A stretch of DNA of 64,000 nucleotides from Aurantimonas manganoxydans SI85-9A1 (GCF_000153465.1 NZ_CH672387.1:340179-404178), one strand, 5' to 3'; shown: positions 52,314-62,871, counted from the first letter of the stretch. Numbers and translations: made by a program. The notes: a model not told the origin generated them from the sequence alone.

Positions 52314-52448
52314 ATGAAGCGCACTTATCAGCCGTCCCGGCTCGTCCGCAAACGCCGCCACGGTTTCCGCTCGCGCATGGCGACCAAGGGTGGCCAGAAG
52401 GTCATCGCCGCTCGCCGCGCACGCGGCCGCAAGCGGCTGTCGGCCTGA
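52314..52448 (+). CDS. rpmH: 50S ribosomal protein L34
   Basis: A 44-residue, very basic protein with the L34 signature [20 protein letters not shown] and the end [11 protein letters not shown]. Length and sequence match the family exactly. It heads the rpmH-rnpA-yidC operon, 8 bases before the earliest rnpA start. It is too short to have been picked up by simple frame-length filters. Confidence 0.97.
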   Translation: MKRTYQPSRLVRKRRHGFRSRMATKGGQKVIAARRARGRKRLSA

Positions 52449-52480
52449 CACCAGACGTGAGTCGGTCGCGGCCAGGCGAG

Positions 52481-52876
52481 ATGCCGAAGGCTGTCGGCCG
52501 CATGACAAAGCGCGCGGAGTTTCTCGCCGCGCGCCGGGGCCGTCGTCTGAACGGCCCGTCCTTCTTCATCGAGGCGCTGGACCGCGGCGACGCGGCTCCA
52601 CCTCGTGTCGGGCTCACCGTGACCAAGAAAGTCGGCAATGCCGTGGTCCGCAACCGGATCCGGCGGCGGCTGCGCGAGGCGATTCGTCTCGATACGCAGG
52701 CTGACATGGCTCCGGGGATCGACTATGTGGTCGTCGCCCGCCGCGATGTGCTGACGCTGCCTTTCGAGCAGCTCAAGGACGAGCTGTCGCGTCGGGTCGC
52801 CAGGATGAAGCAGCCGCAGCGAGAGCCGGCCAAAACGGAACGGCGCCCGTCGAAGCGTCCATCGGGGTCTGACTGA
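52481..52876 (+). CDS. rnpA: Ribonuclease P protein component
   Basis: The protein subunit of RNase P, which matures the 5' ends of tRNAs. The signature VRNRIRRRLREAIR and the preceding VGLTVTKKVGNAV strand are present. The ATG at 52481 gives 131 residues (MPKAVGRMTKRAEFL); a GTG at 52457 giving 139 residues is the alternative. The last 20 residues form a charged tail. The stop overlaps the yidC start by one base (TGATG). Confidence 0.93.
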   Translation: MPKAVGRMTKRAEFLAARRGRRLNGPSFFIEALDRGDAAPPRVGLTVTKKVGNAVVRNRIRRRLREAIRLDTQADMAPGIDYVVVARRDVLTLPFEQLKDELSRRVARMKQPQREPAKTERRPSKRPSGSD

Positions 52877-54705
52877 TGCAAAACAACCGCAACTTCCTGA
52901 TCGCCATGATCCTGTCGATCGGGGTGCTGGTCGGGTGGCAGTTTCTGGTCGTCAGCCCGCGCATGGAAGCTCAGCGCCTCGAGACCGAGGCGGCCCAGCC
53001 GACCGTTGCGCAGAACGACGGCTCGCTGCAGACGCCGCAGACGCCCGCCGGAACGCCGCAGGACAATGTCGCCGCACCGGCCGGACGCGAGAGCGTCGTG
53101 CCCGAGCAGGACGCTTTGCCGGCAACCGACGAGACGCGCGAGCAGGCGATCGCCGCCGGCAGCCGTGTCGCCATCGACACGCCGGCCCTGTCGGGCTCGA
53201 TCAATCTGACGGGTGCCCGGCTCGATGATCTGCGCCTGAAGAATTATCACGAGACCGTCGACGATTCGTCGCCGACGATCGTGCTCCTGTCGCCGGAGCG
53301 GCTGCCGTCGGGCTATTTCGCGGAATTCGGCTATCTCGGCCGCGATGCCGGCGAGCTCCCCGGGCCGAGCACGATCTGGCAGGCCGAGGGCGGCCAGTCC
53401 CTGACGCCCAACAGCCCGGTCACGCTGACTGCGACGAACGGCGCGGGCGTCACCTTCGAGCGGACCATCTCCGTCGACGACCGGTTCATGTTCACCTACG
53501 AGGACACGATCCGCAACGAGGGTTCGGCGCCGCTGACGCTGTCGTCCTATGGCCGGGTCACCCGCTATTCCAAGCCGGAAGTCGCCTCGGTCTACGTCCT
53601 GTTCGAGGGGCTTCTCGGTGTCTTCGGCGACGATGGCCTGTCGGAGATCAAGTACTCCACCATCGAGGACGACCAGCGCTACACGCCGCCGAAATCCTCC
53701 AGCGGCTGGCTCGGCATCACCGACAAGTACTGGGCGACGACGCTGGTCCCGGAGGCCGGTCGCCCGTTCCAGTCGCGCTTCCTCTACATGACCGACGGCC
53801 GGCCGCATTATCAGACGGAATATGTCACCGACCCGGTGACGGTCGAGCCGGGCGCGACAGCGACCAACGTCTCGCGCACCTTCGCCGGCGCCAAGGTCGT
53901 CAGCGACATCGACAGCTATGAAGAGCGCTACGATATCCGCCAGTTCGGCCAGCTGATCGACTGGGGCTGGTTCTATTTCATCACCCGGCCGATGTTCCAC
54001 GCGCTGGATTGGCTCTACAGCGTGATCGGCAATTTCGGCGTCGCGATCCTGGCGGTCACCGTTGTCCTCAAGCTCATCTTCTTCCCGCTGGCCAACAAGT
54101 CGTACAAGTCGATGGCGCGCATGAAGAACATGCAGCCGAAGATCATGGAAATGCGCGAGCGCTTCAAGGACGACAAGCAGAAGCAGCAGCAGGAGATGAT
54201 GCGCATCTACCGGGAGGAGAAGATCAACCCGGCCGCAGGCTGCTGGCCGATCCTGATCCAGATTCCGGTGTTCTTCGCGCTCTACAAGGTGCTGTACGTG
54301 ACGATCGAGATGCGGCACGCGCCGTTCTTCGGCTGGATCCAGGATCTGGCCGCTCCGGATCCGACGAGCATCTTCAATCTGTTCGGCCTGATCCCGCTCG
54401 AGCTGCCGCATCTCCTGATGGTCGGCGTCTGGCCGATCCTGATGGGCATCACGATGTTCGTCCAGATGCGGCTCAACCCCACGCCGCCGGATCCGACGCA
54501 GCAGATGATCTTCACCTGGATGCCGGTGGTCTTCACCTTCATGCTGGCCTCGTTCCCGGCCGGACTGGTGATCTACTGGACCTGGAACAACCTGCTATCG
54601 GTGATCCAGCAGTCGGTGATCATGAAGCGCAACGGCACCAAGATCGAACTCTGGGACAATCTGCGCGGGATGTTCCGACGAAAGGAAAAGCCCTCCGAGG
54701 GCTGA
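52876..54705 (+). CDS. yidC: Membrane protein insertase YidC
   Basis: A 609-residue inner-membrane insertase. One N-terminal span (about 6-24), a large periplasmic beta domain (about 60-355) and the conserved five-span core (about 375-590). Core marks are the span segment [20 protein letters not shown], the cytoplasmic hairpin [20 protein letters not shown] and [20 protein letters not shown], which carries the groove. It inserts proteins from the ribosome or from Sec. The tail after residue 595 is basic, as in ribosome-binding forms. Confidence 0.96.
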   Translation: MQNNRNFLIAMILSIGVLVGWQFLVVSPRMEAQRLETEAAQPTVAQNDGSLQTPQTPAGTPQDNVAAPAGRESVVPEQDALPATDETREQAIAAGSRVAIDTPALSGSINLTGARLDDLRLKNYHETVDDSSPTIVLLSPERLPSGYFAEFGYLGRDAGELPGPSTIWQAEGGQSLTPNSPVTLTATNGAGVTFERTISVDDRFMFTYEDTIRNEGSAPLTLSSYGRVTRYSKPEVASVYVLFEGLLGVFGDDGLSEIKYSTIEDDQRYTPPKSSSGWLGITDKYWATTLVPEAGRPFQSRFLYMTDGRPHYQTEYVTDPVTVEPGATATNVSRTFAGAKVVSDIDSYEERYDIRQFGQLIDWGWFYFITRPMFHALDWLYSVIGNFGVAILAVTVVLKLIFFPLANKSYKSMARMKNMQPKIMEMRERFKDDKQKQQQEMMRIYREEKINPAAGCWPILIQIPVFFALYKVLYVTIEMRHAPFFGWIQDLAAPDPTSIFNLFGLIPLELPHLLMVGVWPILMGITMFVQMRLNPTPPDPTQQMIFTWMPVVFTFMLASFPAGLVIYWTWNNLLSVIQQSVIMKRNGTKIELWDNLRGMFRRKEKPSEG

Positions 54706-54710
54706 GCAGA

Positions 54711-54752
54711 CGTCCCGTGCGATGCGGCCTTCGGGTCGCAACGCGCGGGACG
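54711..54752 (+). promoter_or_regulatory. Stem-loop between yidC and the acetyltransferase gene
   Basis: cgtcccg pairs with cgggacg around a 28-base region that has further pairing potential. No T-run. It separates yidC from the next gene and may tune read-through. Confidence 0.35.
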
Positions 54753-54790
54753 CCGCCGTTCGGGGGTGCCGTCCTCAAAAAGGACCGAGC

Positions 54791-55429
54791 ATGCACGGAC
54801 CCGACCCGACCGATCCGCACCCCTTGGCCGGCCATCCGCGTGTCGGCTTCCTCAAGCCGCTGGTCGACCATCCGCAGATCGAGATCGGCGACTACACCTA
54901 TTACGACGACCCGGACGGGCCCGAGCGCTTCGTCGAGGCCTGCGTCGGTCATCTCTATCCGTTCATCGGCGACCGGCTGATCATCGGCCGGTTCTCCGCC
55001 ATCGCCCGCGGCGTTTCCTTCGTGATGAACGGCGCCAATCACGCGATGGGCGGAATCTCGACCTATCCCTTCCAGATCTTCGGCAAGGGCTGGGAAGACG
55101 GTTTCGATTTCCAGACCATCCTCGACGGGGTGAAGGGCGATACGCGGATCGGCAACGATGTGTGGATCGGCGAGAAGGCGACCATCATGCCGGGCGTCAC
55201 CGTCGGCGACGGGGCGGTGATCGCGGCCCATGCGGTGGTCACGAAGGACGTTCCGGCCTATGCCGTGGTCGGCGGCAACCCGGCCCGAACGATCCGCATG
55301 CGCTTTCCCGACGACGCCGTCCGGCGCCTCCTGGAAATCGCGTGGTGGAACTGGCCGGTCGACAGGATCAGCCGCAATCTCGGAGCGATCCGGGGCGGCG
55401 ACATAGACGCGCTGGAAAAGGCGAAATGA
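54791..55429 (+). CDS. Vat/CatB-type hexapeptide acetyltransferase (xenobiotic acetyltransferase-like)
   Basis: A 212-residue left-handed beta-helix enzyme. The hexapeptide rungs are seen in [17 protein letters not shown] and again in [20 protein letters not shown] and [20 protein letters not shown]. The catalytic-histidine segment is [17 protein letters not shown]. These features belong to the xenobiotic acetyltransferase group (streptogramin and chloramphenicol). Many chromosomal members are not linked to resistance, so drug inactivation should not be assumed. The ATG 54791 has aagga nine bases upstream. Its stop overlaps the engB start (ATGA). It splits the usual yidC-engB junction. Confidence 0.88.
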   Translation: MHGPDPTDPHPLAGHPRVGFLKPLVDHPQIEIGDYTYYDDPDGPERFVEACVGHLYPFIGDRLIIGRFSAIARGVSFVMNGANHAMGGISTYPFQIFGKGWEDGFDFQTILDGVKGDTRIGNDVWIGEKATIMPGVTVGDGAVIAAHAVVTKDVPAYAVVGGNPARTIRMRFPDDAVRRLLEIAWWNWPVDRISRNLGAIRGGDIDALEKAK

Positions 55430-56106
55430 CGATGGATCAGGACATGACCGACGACGCCAACACGCCGCCGCCGCCGGCCGCCGCGCATTTCTTCGGCCAG
55501 CCCTGGGTCTTCGTGCGCGGTGTCCCGGCGATGAAGTTCCTGCCGCCGGAAGGCCCGCCCGAGATCGCCTTCGCCGGTCGCTCCAATGTCGGCAAGTCGT
55601 CGCTGATCAATGCGCTTCTCGCCCAGAAGGGCTTGGCGCGCACGTCGAACACGCCGGGCCGGACGCAGGAACTCAACTTCTTCGTGCCGGACGGCTATGG
55701 CGGCGAGACCGCCGAGTTGCCGCCGATCGCGGTGGTCGACATGCCCGGCTATGGCTATGCCAAGGCCCCGAAGGATCACGTCGACGCCTGGACCAAGCTG
55801 GTCTTCTCGTATCTGCGTGGCCGCGCCAGCCTGAAGCGGGTCTTTCTGCTGATCGATGCCCGGCACGGGATCAAGAAGAACGACGAGGAGGTGATGGGCC
55901 TGCTCGACAAGGCGGCCGTCTCCTACCAGATCGTCCTGACCAAGACCGACAAGATCAAGGCGACGGGCGTGCCGAAGCTGATCGAGGCGACAGCGCTCGG
56001 CATCAAGCGGCACCCGGCGGCGTTCCCGCGAATTCTCTCGACGTCGTCGGAAAAGGGCGTCGGGCTCGACGAATTGAAGGCCGAGATCGCCGCACTGGCC
56101 GAATAG
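55426..56106 (+). CDS. engB: Ribosome biogenesis GTP-binding protein EngB/YsxC
   Basis: A 226-residue GTPase of large-subunit assembly. G1 is [10 protein letters not shown]2 region [10 protein letters not shown]3 DMPGYGYA, G4 TKTDK and G5 SSEKG, in normal order. An N-terminal acidic and proline-rich leader of about 30 residues precedes the domain. The first ATG (55426) is coupled to the acetyltransferase stop; one two codons later is an alternative. argB, often next in related genomes, is not found here. Confidence 0.94.
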   Translation: MTMDQDMTDDANTPPPPAAAHFFGQPWVFVRGVPAMKFLPPEGPPEIAFAGRSNVGKSSLINALLAQKGLARTSNTPGRTQELNFFVPDGYGGETAELPPIAVVDMPGYGYAKAPKDHVDAWTKLVFSYLRGRASLKRVFLLIDARHGIKKNDEEVMGLLDKAAVSYQIVLTKTDKIKATGVPKLIEATALGIKRHPAAFPRILSTSSEKGVGLDELKAEIAALAE

Positions 56107-56141
56107 GGCAGGGCGCCTCCGGCGTTCGGCCGCGGTCCGCG

Positions 56142-56621
56142 TCAGTCTTTCGGTGCGGGCGGCGCCGCCTGATCTGGCAGCAGGCGCTTGCGGATGTGGT
56201 CGTCGATCCGGCTGCAGACGGCGCGATAGGCTTCCAGAATCTGCTCGCGGCTGCCGGTGGCGACCGACGGGTCGGGCATCGGCCAGAACTCGACATCCAC
56301 CGAGGCCGTGCCAGTGGCGTCGAGGACGGCGTGATGGGCTTCCGGCGCCATGGTGACGATCAGGTCGAAATAGCTGTCCTCGAGATCCTCCAGCCGCTGC
56401 GGCCGCCGATCGCCGAGGCTGAGTCCCTTTTCCGCCAGAACGCTGTCGACGAACGGATCACGTTGGCCGTCGCGTACGCCGGCGGAGGCGACATAGACCG
56501 ACGGGGGAAGCAGTGACCGGGCCAGCGCCTCGGCCATGGGCGAGCGGATCGCGTTCATGCCGCAGACGAACAGCACCGAGGAGATGCGCCGTTTGTCGCC
56601 GCCTTCGCCGGCCGCGCTCAT
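56142..56621 (-). CDS. Low-molecular-weight phosphatase family protein
   Basis: A 159-residue phosphatase of the LMW-PTP/ArsC fold. The P-loop CX5R is C20-GMNAI-R26-S and the general-acid aspartate lies in WPMPDPS. The start was moved to the ATG at 56621; a longer frame upstream has no support. Such small phosphatases dephosphorylate tyrosine or act as arsenate reductases; the key ArsC cysteines are not clear here. It is encoded in a minus-strand run with UPF0262, hisD and DUF2948, a conserved alphaproteobacterial block, where it is a housekeeping gene. Confidence 0.85.
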   Translation of the reverse strand: MSAAGEGGDKRRISSVLFVCGMNAIRSPMAEALARSLLPPSVYVASAGVRDGQRDPFVDSVLAEKGLSLGDRRPQRLEDLEDSYFDLIVTMAPEAHHAVLDATGTASVDVEFWPMPDPSVATGSREQILEAYRAVCSRIDDHIRKRLLPDQAAPPAPKD

Positions 56622-56721
56622 GGGCAGGGTTTCCTGGATGCAGCGGAGCCGCGCCGGGGCCCGCCGGACCCCGCATCCCGATCTCGCCCCGATGCCGTCA
56701 CTCGCCACGCCATGGCCGGGG

Positions 56722-57210
56722 TCAGCTCCGCCAGTGGAGAACGCAGATCAGGGTGAACAGCCGTCGCGCCGTATCCAGATCGACGTCGATCTTGCCCTTC
56801 AGCCGTTCCATGAGGGTCTGGGAGCCGTCATTGTGAATCCCGCGCCGCCCCATGTCGATGGCCTCGATATGCTGGGGCGTGGCCGAGCGGATCGCCTCGT
56901 AATAGCTGTCGCAGATCAGGAAATAGTCCTTGATGACCCGGCGAAACGGGGTCAGCGACAGGATATGGGCGACCAGTGGCGCATCGTTCTCGTCGCGGAT
57001 GTCAAAGACCAGGCGCTTGTCGGCCAGGGACAGCTTCAGCTTGAAGCGTCCCCCCTGGGGCGCGCCGACCGGATTGAAGACGTTCTCCTCGATCAGGTCG
57101 AAGATCGCCACGGCACGCTCGTGCTCGACGTCGGGCGTCGCCCGGCCGATCGTGTCGTCAAGCTCGACGTCGATCAGATGGCCATCGCCCGTGCCGTCCG
57201 CTTCGCTCAT
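56722..57210 (-). CDS. UPF0262 family protein
   Basis: A 162-residue conserved alphaproteobacterial protein without known function. The family signature is [20 protein letters not shown] near residue 19, with RLVFDIRDE and the C-terminal [16 protein letters not shown]. No known catalytic motif or membrane span. It lies between hisD (7 bases upstream) and the phosphatase gene, the order found across the class. Confidence 0.92.
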   Translation of the reverse strand: MSEADGTGDGHLIDVELDDTIGRATPDVEHERAVAIFDLIEENVFNPVGAPQGGRFKLKLSLADKRLVFDIRDENDAPLVAHILSLTPFRRVIKDYFLICDSYYEAIRSATPQHIEAIDMGRRGIHNDGSQTLMERLKGKIDVDLDTARRLFTLICVLHWRS

Positions 57211-57217
57211 GCCATCC

Positions 57218-58510
57218 TCAAAGGTTCAGCCGGATCGCGACCGACCGGCCATGGGCGTCGAGCCCCTCGACACGGGCGAGTTCGATCGCCGCGGGACCCA
57301 GTTCGCGCAACTGGTCCGGGCCGAGCTTGAGGATCGAGGTGCGCTTGACGAAGTCGAGCACCGACAGGCCGGAGGAGAAGCGCGCCGAGCGGGCGGTCGG
57401 CAGGACATGGTTCGAGCCGCCGACATAGTCGCCGATCACTTCCGGCGTATGCCGGCCAAGGAAGACCGCGCCGGCATGGCGCAGCCTGGCGAACAGGGCT
57501 TCGGGATCGTCGACCGCCAGTTCCAGATGCTCTGGCGCGATCCGGTCGGACAGGGCCGGGGCTTCGTCGAGCGAGCCGACGAGGATGATCGCGCCGTGGT
57601 CGCGCCAGCTCGCCGCCGCCGTCGCGCCGCGCGACAGGGTCTTCAGCTGCCGTTCGACGGCGGCCTCGACTGCGTCGGCAAAGCCCGCGTCGTCGGTGAT
57701 CAGGATCGACTGGGCGGCGGAATCATGCTCGGCCTGGCTGAGCAGATCGGCGGCGATCCAGTCCGGATCGTTCCGGCCGTCGGCGATGACGAGGATTTCC
57801 GACGGGCCGGCGATCATGTCGATGCCGACCGTGCCGAAGACCTGCCGCTTGGCGGCGGCGACGAAGGCGTTGCCCGGGCCGACGATCTTGGCGACGGGCG
57901 CGATGGTCTCTGTGCCGTAGGCGAAGGCGGCCACGGCCTGCGCCCCGCCCAGCCGGTAGATCTCGCTGACGCCGCAGATCTTCGCCGCGGTAAGGACCAG
58001 CGGGTTGAGGACGCCGCGCATGGCGGGCACCGTCATGGCGATGCGCTCGACGCCGGCGACCTTCGCCGGCACGGCGTTCATCAGCACGGAAGAGGGGTAG
58101 CTCGCCTGACCGCCGGGAACGTAGAGGCCGACCGAATCCACCGCCGTCCAGCGACTGCCCAGCTCGACGCCGATCGCATCGACATAGCGGTCGTCCTTCG
58201 GCATCTGCCGGGCATGATGGCTGGAGATGCGATCATGGGCCGTGGTCAGCGCGGCCAGTGTCTCTTCGGGCGTCGCGGCATGGGCGGCGTCGATCTCGTC
58301 CTGGCCGACCCGCAGCACCTCGGGGGTCAGGTCGAGCCCGTCGAACTGGCGCGTCAGATCGATCAGGGCGGCGTCGCCCTCTTCGCGCACCCGCGCGATG
58401 ATGTGGCGGACCGCGGCATCGACGTCGTCCGCCTGCTCGCGCTTGGCCCCGAGCAGAGCGCGAAACTCCGCCTCGAAACCGGAATCGTCGGTATTGAGCC
58501 TCGACGGCAC
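57218..58510 (-). CDS. hisD: Histidinol dehydrogenase
   Basis: A 430-residue zinc enzyme that catalyses the last two steps of histidine synthesis (histidinol to histidine, using 2 NAD). Diagnostic pieces: [49 protein letters not shown], the zinc and catalytic segment [13 protein letters not shown] and [11 protein letters not shown]. The GTG at 58510 gives the normal 430 residues and has ggaagggg eight bases upstream; an ATG 28 codons earlier adds a non-conserved leader. Part of the DUF2948-hisD-UPF0262 run. Confidence 0.95.
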   Translation of the reverse strand: MPSRLNTDDSGFEAEFRALLGAKREQADDVDAAVRHIIARVREEGDAALIDLTRQFDGLDLTPEVLRVGQDEIDAAHAATPEETLAALTTAHDRISSHHARQMPKDDRYVDAIGVELGSRWTAVDSVGLYVPGGQASYPSSVLMNAVPAKVAGVERIAMTVPAMRGVLNPLVLTAAKICGVSEIYRLGGAQAVAAFAYGTETIAPVAKIVGPGNAFVAAAKRQVFGTVGIDMIAGPSEILVIADGRNDPDWIAADLLSQAEHDSAAQSILITDDAGFADAVEAAVERQLKTLSRGATAAASWRDHGAIILVGSLDEAPALSDRIAPEHLELAVDDPEALFARLRHAGAVFLGRHTPEVIGDYVGGSNHVLPTARSARFSSGLSVLDFVKRTSILKLGPDQLRELGPAAIELARVEGLDAHGRSVAIRLNL

Positions 58511-58601
58511 TCTGCGAACCCCTTCCGTCACTCTCGTCGGACGCCGTCGGGCCGTCGCGGTTCCACCTGCCTTTCGGCAGGGCGCGCCAGCCATGCGGCC
58601 G

Positions 58602-59069
58602 TCAGCTGATCCGGTCTGGCCGGTTGTGGTCCGGCTTCGACCCGGTGCTCCAGGAGCCGCCGATATCGGCGAGCTGCGCCTCGATCACCTCGACGGTCAG
58701 CCTTATCGCGGAGCCGCCGGCGAAGACAAGCTCGACAATCCCCGAGGGCGCTTCCGTCACAGTGAAGCGGATGGCGAGGAGAACCAGCACGTCGTCGGAG
58801 GCGGGCGCGAGGCCGGTATGCTTGACCTCGGTCACCCGGTCGAAATGCAGCACCGCGCGGCGGCGCTCATATTCGGCCTTCTTGAACAGGCGGAAGCGGG
58901 ACACGCCCTGCGAGGTCTCCCAGACGAAGCGGTTCATCTCGACGATGAACTGGCCGGCGGCGGCCCGGTGCTGGCAGTCCTTCGGCTTGACCACCGCGTC
59001 CTGACAATAGGCTGAGATGATCGCCAGATCGTCGGTGTCGACGGCGAGGAGGCGCAGGCGGTCGGTCAT
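58602..59069 (-). CDS. DUF2948 family protein
   Basis: A 155-residue protein of the alphaproteobacterial DUF2948 family. Recognisable features are the opening LRLLAVDTDDLAIISAYCQD, the FKKAEYERRRAVLHF core strand and a late RLTVEVIEAQLADIG segment. No catalytic motif is seen. Encoded 91 bases before hisD on the same strand, as in many relatives. Function unknown. The divergent acyltransferase gene starts 210 bases away. Confidence 0.88.
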   Translation of the reverse strand: MTDRLRLLAVDTDDLAIISAYCQDAVVKPKDCQHRAAAGQFIVEMNRFVWETSQGVSRFRLFKKAEYERRRAVLHFDRVTEVKHTGLAPASDDVLVLLAIRFTVTEAPSGIVELVFAGGSAIRLTVEVIEAQLADIGGSWSTGSKPDHNRPDRIS

Positions 59070-59278
59070 GCGAAGGGTTCTTTCCGTGTTGGCAGCGCGG
59101 AACCTAGGGCGCGCCGGCACCGACCGCAACGGCATCTCGGCCCGACATCTGGCACATCGCCGCCCCCTGCATCGAGGCATGACCAAAAGCTTAACGTTTC
59201 CGGCGCATTCTGGCGCGGTCCAACGACCGCGAGAGCCGACGGCGCCGCCGATCGGCGCGGGCATCCGGGGGGATTGCC

Positions 59279-60487
59279 ATGCACGACGAACAGCGCGAGG
59301 CCGCCGTACAGGATCGCAGCCAGCCGGCACGGTTCGAAGCGCTGGACGGCTGGCGCGGTATCTGCGCGCTGCTGGTCGTCCTGTTCCACGCTCCGGTCGC
59401 CGGCATCGTCCACGAGACCGCCTTCTTCCGGCACGGCTATCTCTTCGTCGATTTCTTCTTCGTCCTGTCGGGCTTCGTCATCGCCCATGCCTTCTACGAC
59501 CGGCTGCGCGGGGAGAAGAATTTCGGCCGCTTCTTCGGCTTGCGGCTGTTCCGGGTCTATCCGCTACATCTCTTCATGCTGGCGCTCTTCGTCGCCTTCG
59601 AGTGCCTGATGCTGGTGACCAAGGGGCCGTCGGAGGCCTTCGTGGACGGCAATTCGGTGGTGGCCCTCGTCCACAATCTCCTGATGAGTCATTCCTTCGG
59701 CACCGTGGATACGCTCGGCTGGAACTATCCAAGCTGGAGCATCTCGGCCGAGCTTCTGGCCTATGGCCTGTTCGCGCTGCTGGTCATCCGCGCGCCGCGA
59801 GCGATGCTGCCGCTGATGGCAGTGACCATCGTCGTCGGGCTCGTCGTCATTGCGCTGGTCGAGGGGACGATGGACACGACGGTCCGCTTCGGCTGGCTGC
59901 GCTGCCTCGCCGGCTTCTCGCTCGGGGCTGTCCTGCGGATGGTGATCTGGCCGCGGGCCGGCGGACGGGTGGCGGTCGGGGGCACTGCCTGGACGCTGGC
60001 CGAACTCGCCTGCGTCCTCCTGGTCGCGGTCTTCGTCAGCGAGCTCGGCGGATCGGTGCTGTCGGTGGCCGCGCCCCTGGTCTTCGCCTTCGCCATCTAT
60101 GTCTTCGGCCACGAGGGCGGCGCGGTAAGCCGCCTCCTGAAGGCCGGTCCAATCGACTTTCTCGGGGCGATCTCCTACTCGGTCTACATGACCCACGCGT
60201 TCGTCATCTCGCGCGCCGAGAACGTCGCGACGGTGCTGGGCGACAGGACCGGCTGGCCGATCTTCTCGGCGGCGGCGGACGGGAAGCGCCTGATGGGCAG
60301 CACGGAATGGCAGTCGCTGACGGCGCTGGCGATCATCCTGGCCGGGACGATAATCATGAGTGCGATCACCTGGCGGCTCATCGAGCGGCCGGGCATGGCC
60401 TATGGCCAGAAGCGCCTGTCACGGAAGTCTGCTCCGGTCTCCGGAGGTCCGGCCGACAAGCCTGTCGCGGACGGTTCTACGCCCTGA
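59279..60487 (+). CDS. Acyltransferase-3 family membrane protein
   Basis: A 402-residue inner-membrane acyltransferase with about ten spans. The family opening ARFEALDGWRGICALLVVLFH carries the conserved histidine and arginine, followed by FVDFFFVLSGFVIAHAF and RLFRVYPLHLF. The mid segment NYPSWSISAELLAYG is the conserved W-S-x-S-x-E motif. Such enzymes acetylate or otherwise acylate surface polysaccharides (OafA/ExoZ). It is convergent with the Wzy-like gene, overlapping by 11 bases at the 3' ends. Confidence 0.9.
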   Translation: MHDEQREAAVQDRSQPARFEALDGWRGICALLVVLFHAPVAGIVHETAFFRHGYLFVDFFFVLSGFVIAHAFYDRLRGEKNFGRFFGLRLFRVYPLHLFMLALFVAFECLMLVTKGPSEAFVDGNSVVALVHNLLMSHSFGTVDTLGWNYPSWSISAELLAYGLFALLVIRAPRAMLPLMAVTIVVGLVVIALVEGTMDTTVRFGWLRCLAGFSLGAVLRMVIWPRAGGRVAVGGTAWTLAELACVLLVAVFVSELGGSVLSVAAPLVFAFAIYVFGHEGGAVSRLLKAGPIDFLGAISYSVYMTHAFVISRAENVATVLGDRTGWPIFSAAADGKRLMGSTEWQSLTALAIILAGTIIMSAITWRLIERPGMAYGQKRLSRKSAPVSGGPADKPVADGSTP

Positions 60488-61781
60488 CCGAGTGGCGTGA
60501 CAAAAGCCGCAGGCCGATGACCGCGAAACAGACCGCCATCCAGATCGGATTGGCCCGGTCGAACAGGAAGCTTTCCAGAAACGCGTTCAGCAGCAGATAG
60601 GCGAGGACCATCAGGAAGAGCTGGCCGAGCCGCTGGCTCTCGCGATCGCGCCCGACACGGGTGAAATCCCACAGCGGCAGGACGACCAGCACGATGACGG
60701 CGAGGACGAGGCCGGGCAGGCCCATCGAGATGGCGATGTCGAGATAGCCATTATGGGCATTGGGGCTGCCGCGCGGATCCCAGGACAGTTCGAAATTGCG
60801 CTCCGTGCCGTAGACGACCTGGCTCTGCCAGAAGGCGTTGAGGCCGAAGCCGGTCCATTCGTGCCCTTCGAAGACTTCCAGAGCGAAGCGCCACAGATCC
60901 ATGCGGCCGGTGAAGGTCGTGCCCGGCACTACCGTCTGGACGATCTGGTCGAACAGCGGCGACAGGACCGTGCCGATCGTCAGGAACGCCATCACGGTCA
61001 AGGTCAGGGCGATGCCGATGGTCAGCAGCCAGCGGCCGGTGAGCGAACCGATGATGACGATGGCGGCGACCAGCGGCAGCAGCGTGATCGACGTCTTGGA
61101 ACCGGTCTTCAGCACGAAGAAGGCGGCCAGAAGCGCAATGACGAAACCGGACCAGCGCTGGCCGCAGCGAAACAGATAGACACCGCAGAAGAACACCACG
61201 GCGAACACCGCGCCGGCGACGTTCTTGTGGGAATAGGCGCCGCGCCACAGGCCCGCATGCTGGGGCTCCGAGCCCGAGCCGTCATGGAGGGCAAGGCCGG
61301 GCATGGCGATGACGCCGAAATATGACAGCGCCAGCACGGCCAGCATGGCGAGCGTCAGCGCGGTGCGGAAGGCGCGTACATCCTTGGGAAAGCACAGGAT
61401 GGCGCTGACGGTCGCTATCGCCAGCAGCGTGAAGGCTGCGCCGCGCAGGGCGTTCTCCGGACTGTCCGCCCACAGGGCGCTGACGAGCAGCCACGCCGCC
61501 ATGATGATCCACATGGGGCGGGCCATCGCCAGCAGCGTCGTGCGGTCGGTGAAGAGGGCATGCCCGGCGAAGACGACCAGCGCCAGCGAGGCATAGCCCA
61601 GCTGGTTGGCCAGGCTGCCGGCGTCCTGATCGCCGGTGAAGGTGACGGCGAAGGGCGTGACGGTGACCAGCAGCGCCGTGAAGATTCCGGCGCCCAGCAG
61701 CATGCGGACGGTATCCGTCCACCACTGGGTGTCGCCGAAGGAGCGAAAGTCAGTTCTGTTCTGGACGGCGATACTGCTCAT
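60477..61781 (-). CDS. O-antigen ligase/ExoQ-like polysaccharide polymerase
   Basis: A 434-residue membrane protein with about ten spans. The Wzy_C (O-antigen ligase) domain is at about residues 200-360. Typical features are the periplasmic loop with GSKTSITLLP, TFTGRMDLW and FGLNAFWQSQ, and the late segment GSPNAHNGYLDIAISMGLPG, which holds the conserved histidine. ExoQ-type proteins polymerise repeat units of exopolysaccharide at the periplasmic face. It overlaps the glycosyltransferase gene start by 32 bases. Confidence 0.87.
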   Translation of the reverse strand: MSSIAVQNRTDFRSFGDTQWWTDTVRMLLGAGIFTALLVTVTPFAVTFTGDQDAGSLANQLGYASLALVVFAGHALFTDRTTLLAMARPMWIIMAAWLLVSALWADSPENALRGAAFTLLAIATVSAILCFPKDVRAFRTALTLAMLAVLALSYFGVIAMPGLALHDGSGSEPQHAGLWRGAYSHKNVAGAVFAVVFFCGVYLFRCGQRWSGFVIALLAAFFVLKTGSKTSITLLPLVAAIVIIGSLTGRWLLTIGIALTLTVMAFLTIGTVLSPLFDQIVQTVVPGTTFTGRMDLWRFALEVFEGHEWTGFGLNAFWQSQVVYGTERNFELSWDPRGSPNAHNGYLDIAISMGLPGLVLAVIVLVVLPLWDFTRVGRDRESQRLGQLFLMVLAYLLLNAFLESFLFDRANPIWMAVCFAVIGLRLLSRHSVRA

Positions 61782-62730
61782 TCACCCATCCGAATTCCGC
61801 CATCAGCCGGCCGATGGCGACCTGCATGTGATAAAGCCCGATCACCGGCGAGCGCGTGCGCAGGGCCAGCTCTGCCGAGCGCAGCGGCGAGGCCGCCAGC
61901 AGCGCGGCGCTCTTGGCGACGCGGCGCAGCCCGTTGCGGCGGCCCGATGTCTGCCGGCGCTCGATGATCGAGGATATGGCGCCGTTGCGCAGGCCGCGGG
62001 CGTTCAGCCACGAAAACTCGGTGCGGCGCGCTGGCGTCGTCTCCAGAACCGGTGCCTCGGCACACCATCCGAAGGTAAAGCCGCGCTGGCGGCAGCGTGT
62101 ATAGAAGTCGCTGTCACCGCCGCCGATGAAGTTGAAGGCGGTGTCGAGAAACGGCGCGCCGATCGTCTCGAGCACCTTGCGGCGGATCGCGACATTGCCC
62201 GAGGAATAGAGGATCGGGACTGCCCCGGTCTCGCTGTAATGCGGCGTGAAGACCGGATGGCGCGCGTAGCGGGTGCTGGCACCGTCCTCGAAGACCGGCA
62301 CCTGCGGCCCGCCGACGATATCGGCATCGAGCCTGTCGGAGGTTGCCACGAGACGGTCGATCCAGTCCGGGTCGGCGATCTCGTCGTCGTCGATCACCAG
62401 AAGATGGCGCATGGCCGGAAACCGCGTCAGCGCGGTCTGCCAGCCGGCATTGTAGGCGGCGCAATTGCCGCGCTCATGGGCGATCAGGACGAGGCCGTTC
62501 AGGTGACCGTCCGCAAACAGGGGACGCGCGGCATCGAGCCCGGCACGGCCCTCGGCGTCGTTCTCCATGACGATCACGGCAAATGGACGGGTGGTCCGTT
62601 GCGCAGCCAGCGAGGCGAGCGTCTTCAGGAGATGCTCGGGCCGGCGAAAGGTCGGAAGGGTGACGACGATCGCGAAGGCGTCGCCGTCGAGGCCGGGCGA
62701 TTCACATGCGATGGTGATGGCGTCGGTCAT
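61750..62730 (-). CDS. Family 2 glycosyltransferase
   Basis: A 326-residue GT-A fold enzyme. N-terminal nucleotide-sugar segment IVVTLPTFRRPEHLLKTL; the DXD-like metal site is VIDDDEIADPDW; an acceptor-side ED-like motif lies in FIGGGDSDFYTR. The ATG 62730 (MTDAITI) is chosen; the frame is open further upstream into the divergent promoter region but has no protein character there. It is the first gene of the glycosyltransferase-Wzy unit. Confidence 0.87.
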   Translation of the reverse strand: MTDAITIACESPGLDGDAFAIVVTLPTFRRPEHLLKTLASLAAQRTTRPFAVIVMENDAEGRAGLDAARPLFADGHLNGLVLIAHERGNCAAYNAGWQTALTRFPAMRHLLVIDDDEIADPDWIDRLVATSDRLDADIVGGPQVPVFEDGASTRYARHPVFTPHYSETGAVPILYSSGNVAIRRKVLETIGAPFLDTAFNFIGGGDSDFYTRCRQRGFTFGWCAEAPVLETTPARRTEFSWLNARGLRNGAISSIIERRQTSGRRNGLRRVAKSAALLAASPLRSAELALRTRSPVIGLYHMQVAIGRLMAEFGWVNEQYRRPEQN

Positions 62731-62871
62731 CGATCTCGCTCGGGCGATTGTCCGCGGTTCGGCGCGAGCAGACCAGAGAAAGGTGAAGAAAGGATCGATT
62801 TCCCTCAGATCGCGCGCCATCGGACGGGGAGATCCTCGTTCTTGGCACGAACCTGCGGGGTTTGATCCGGC

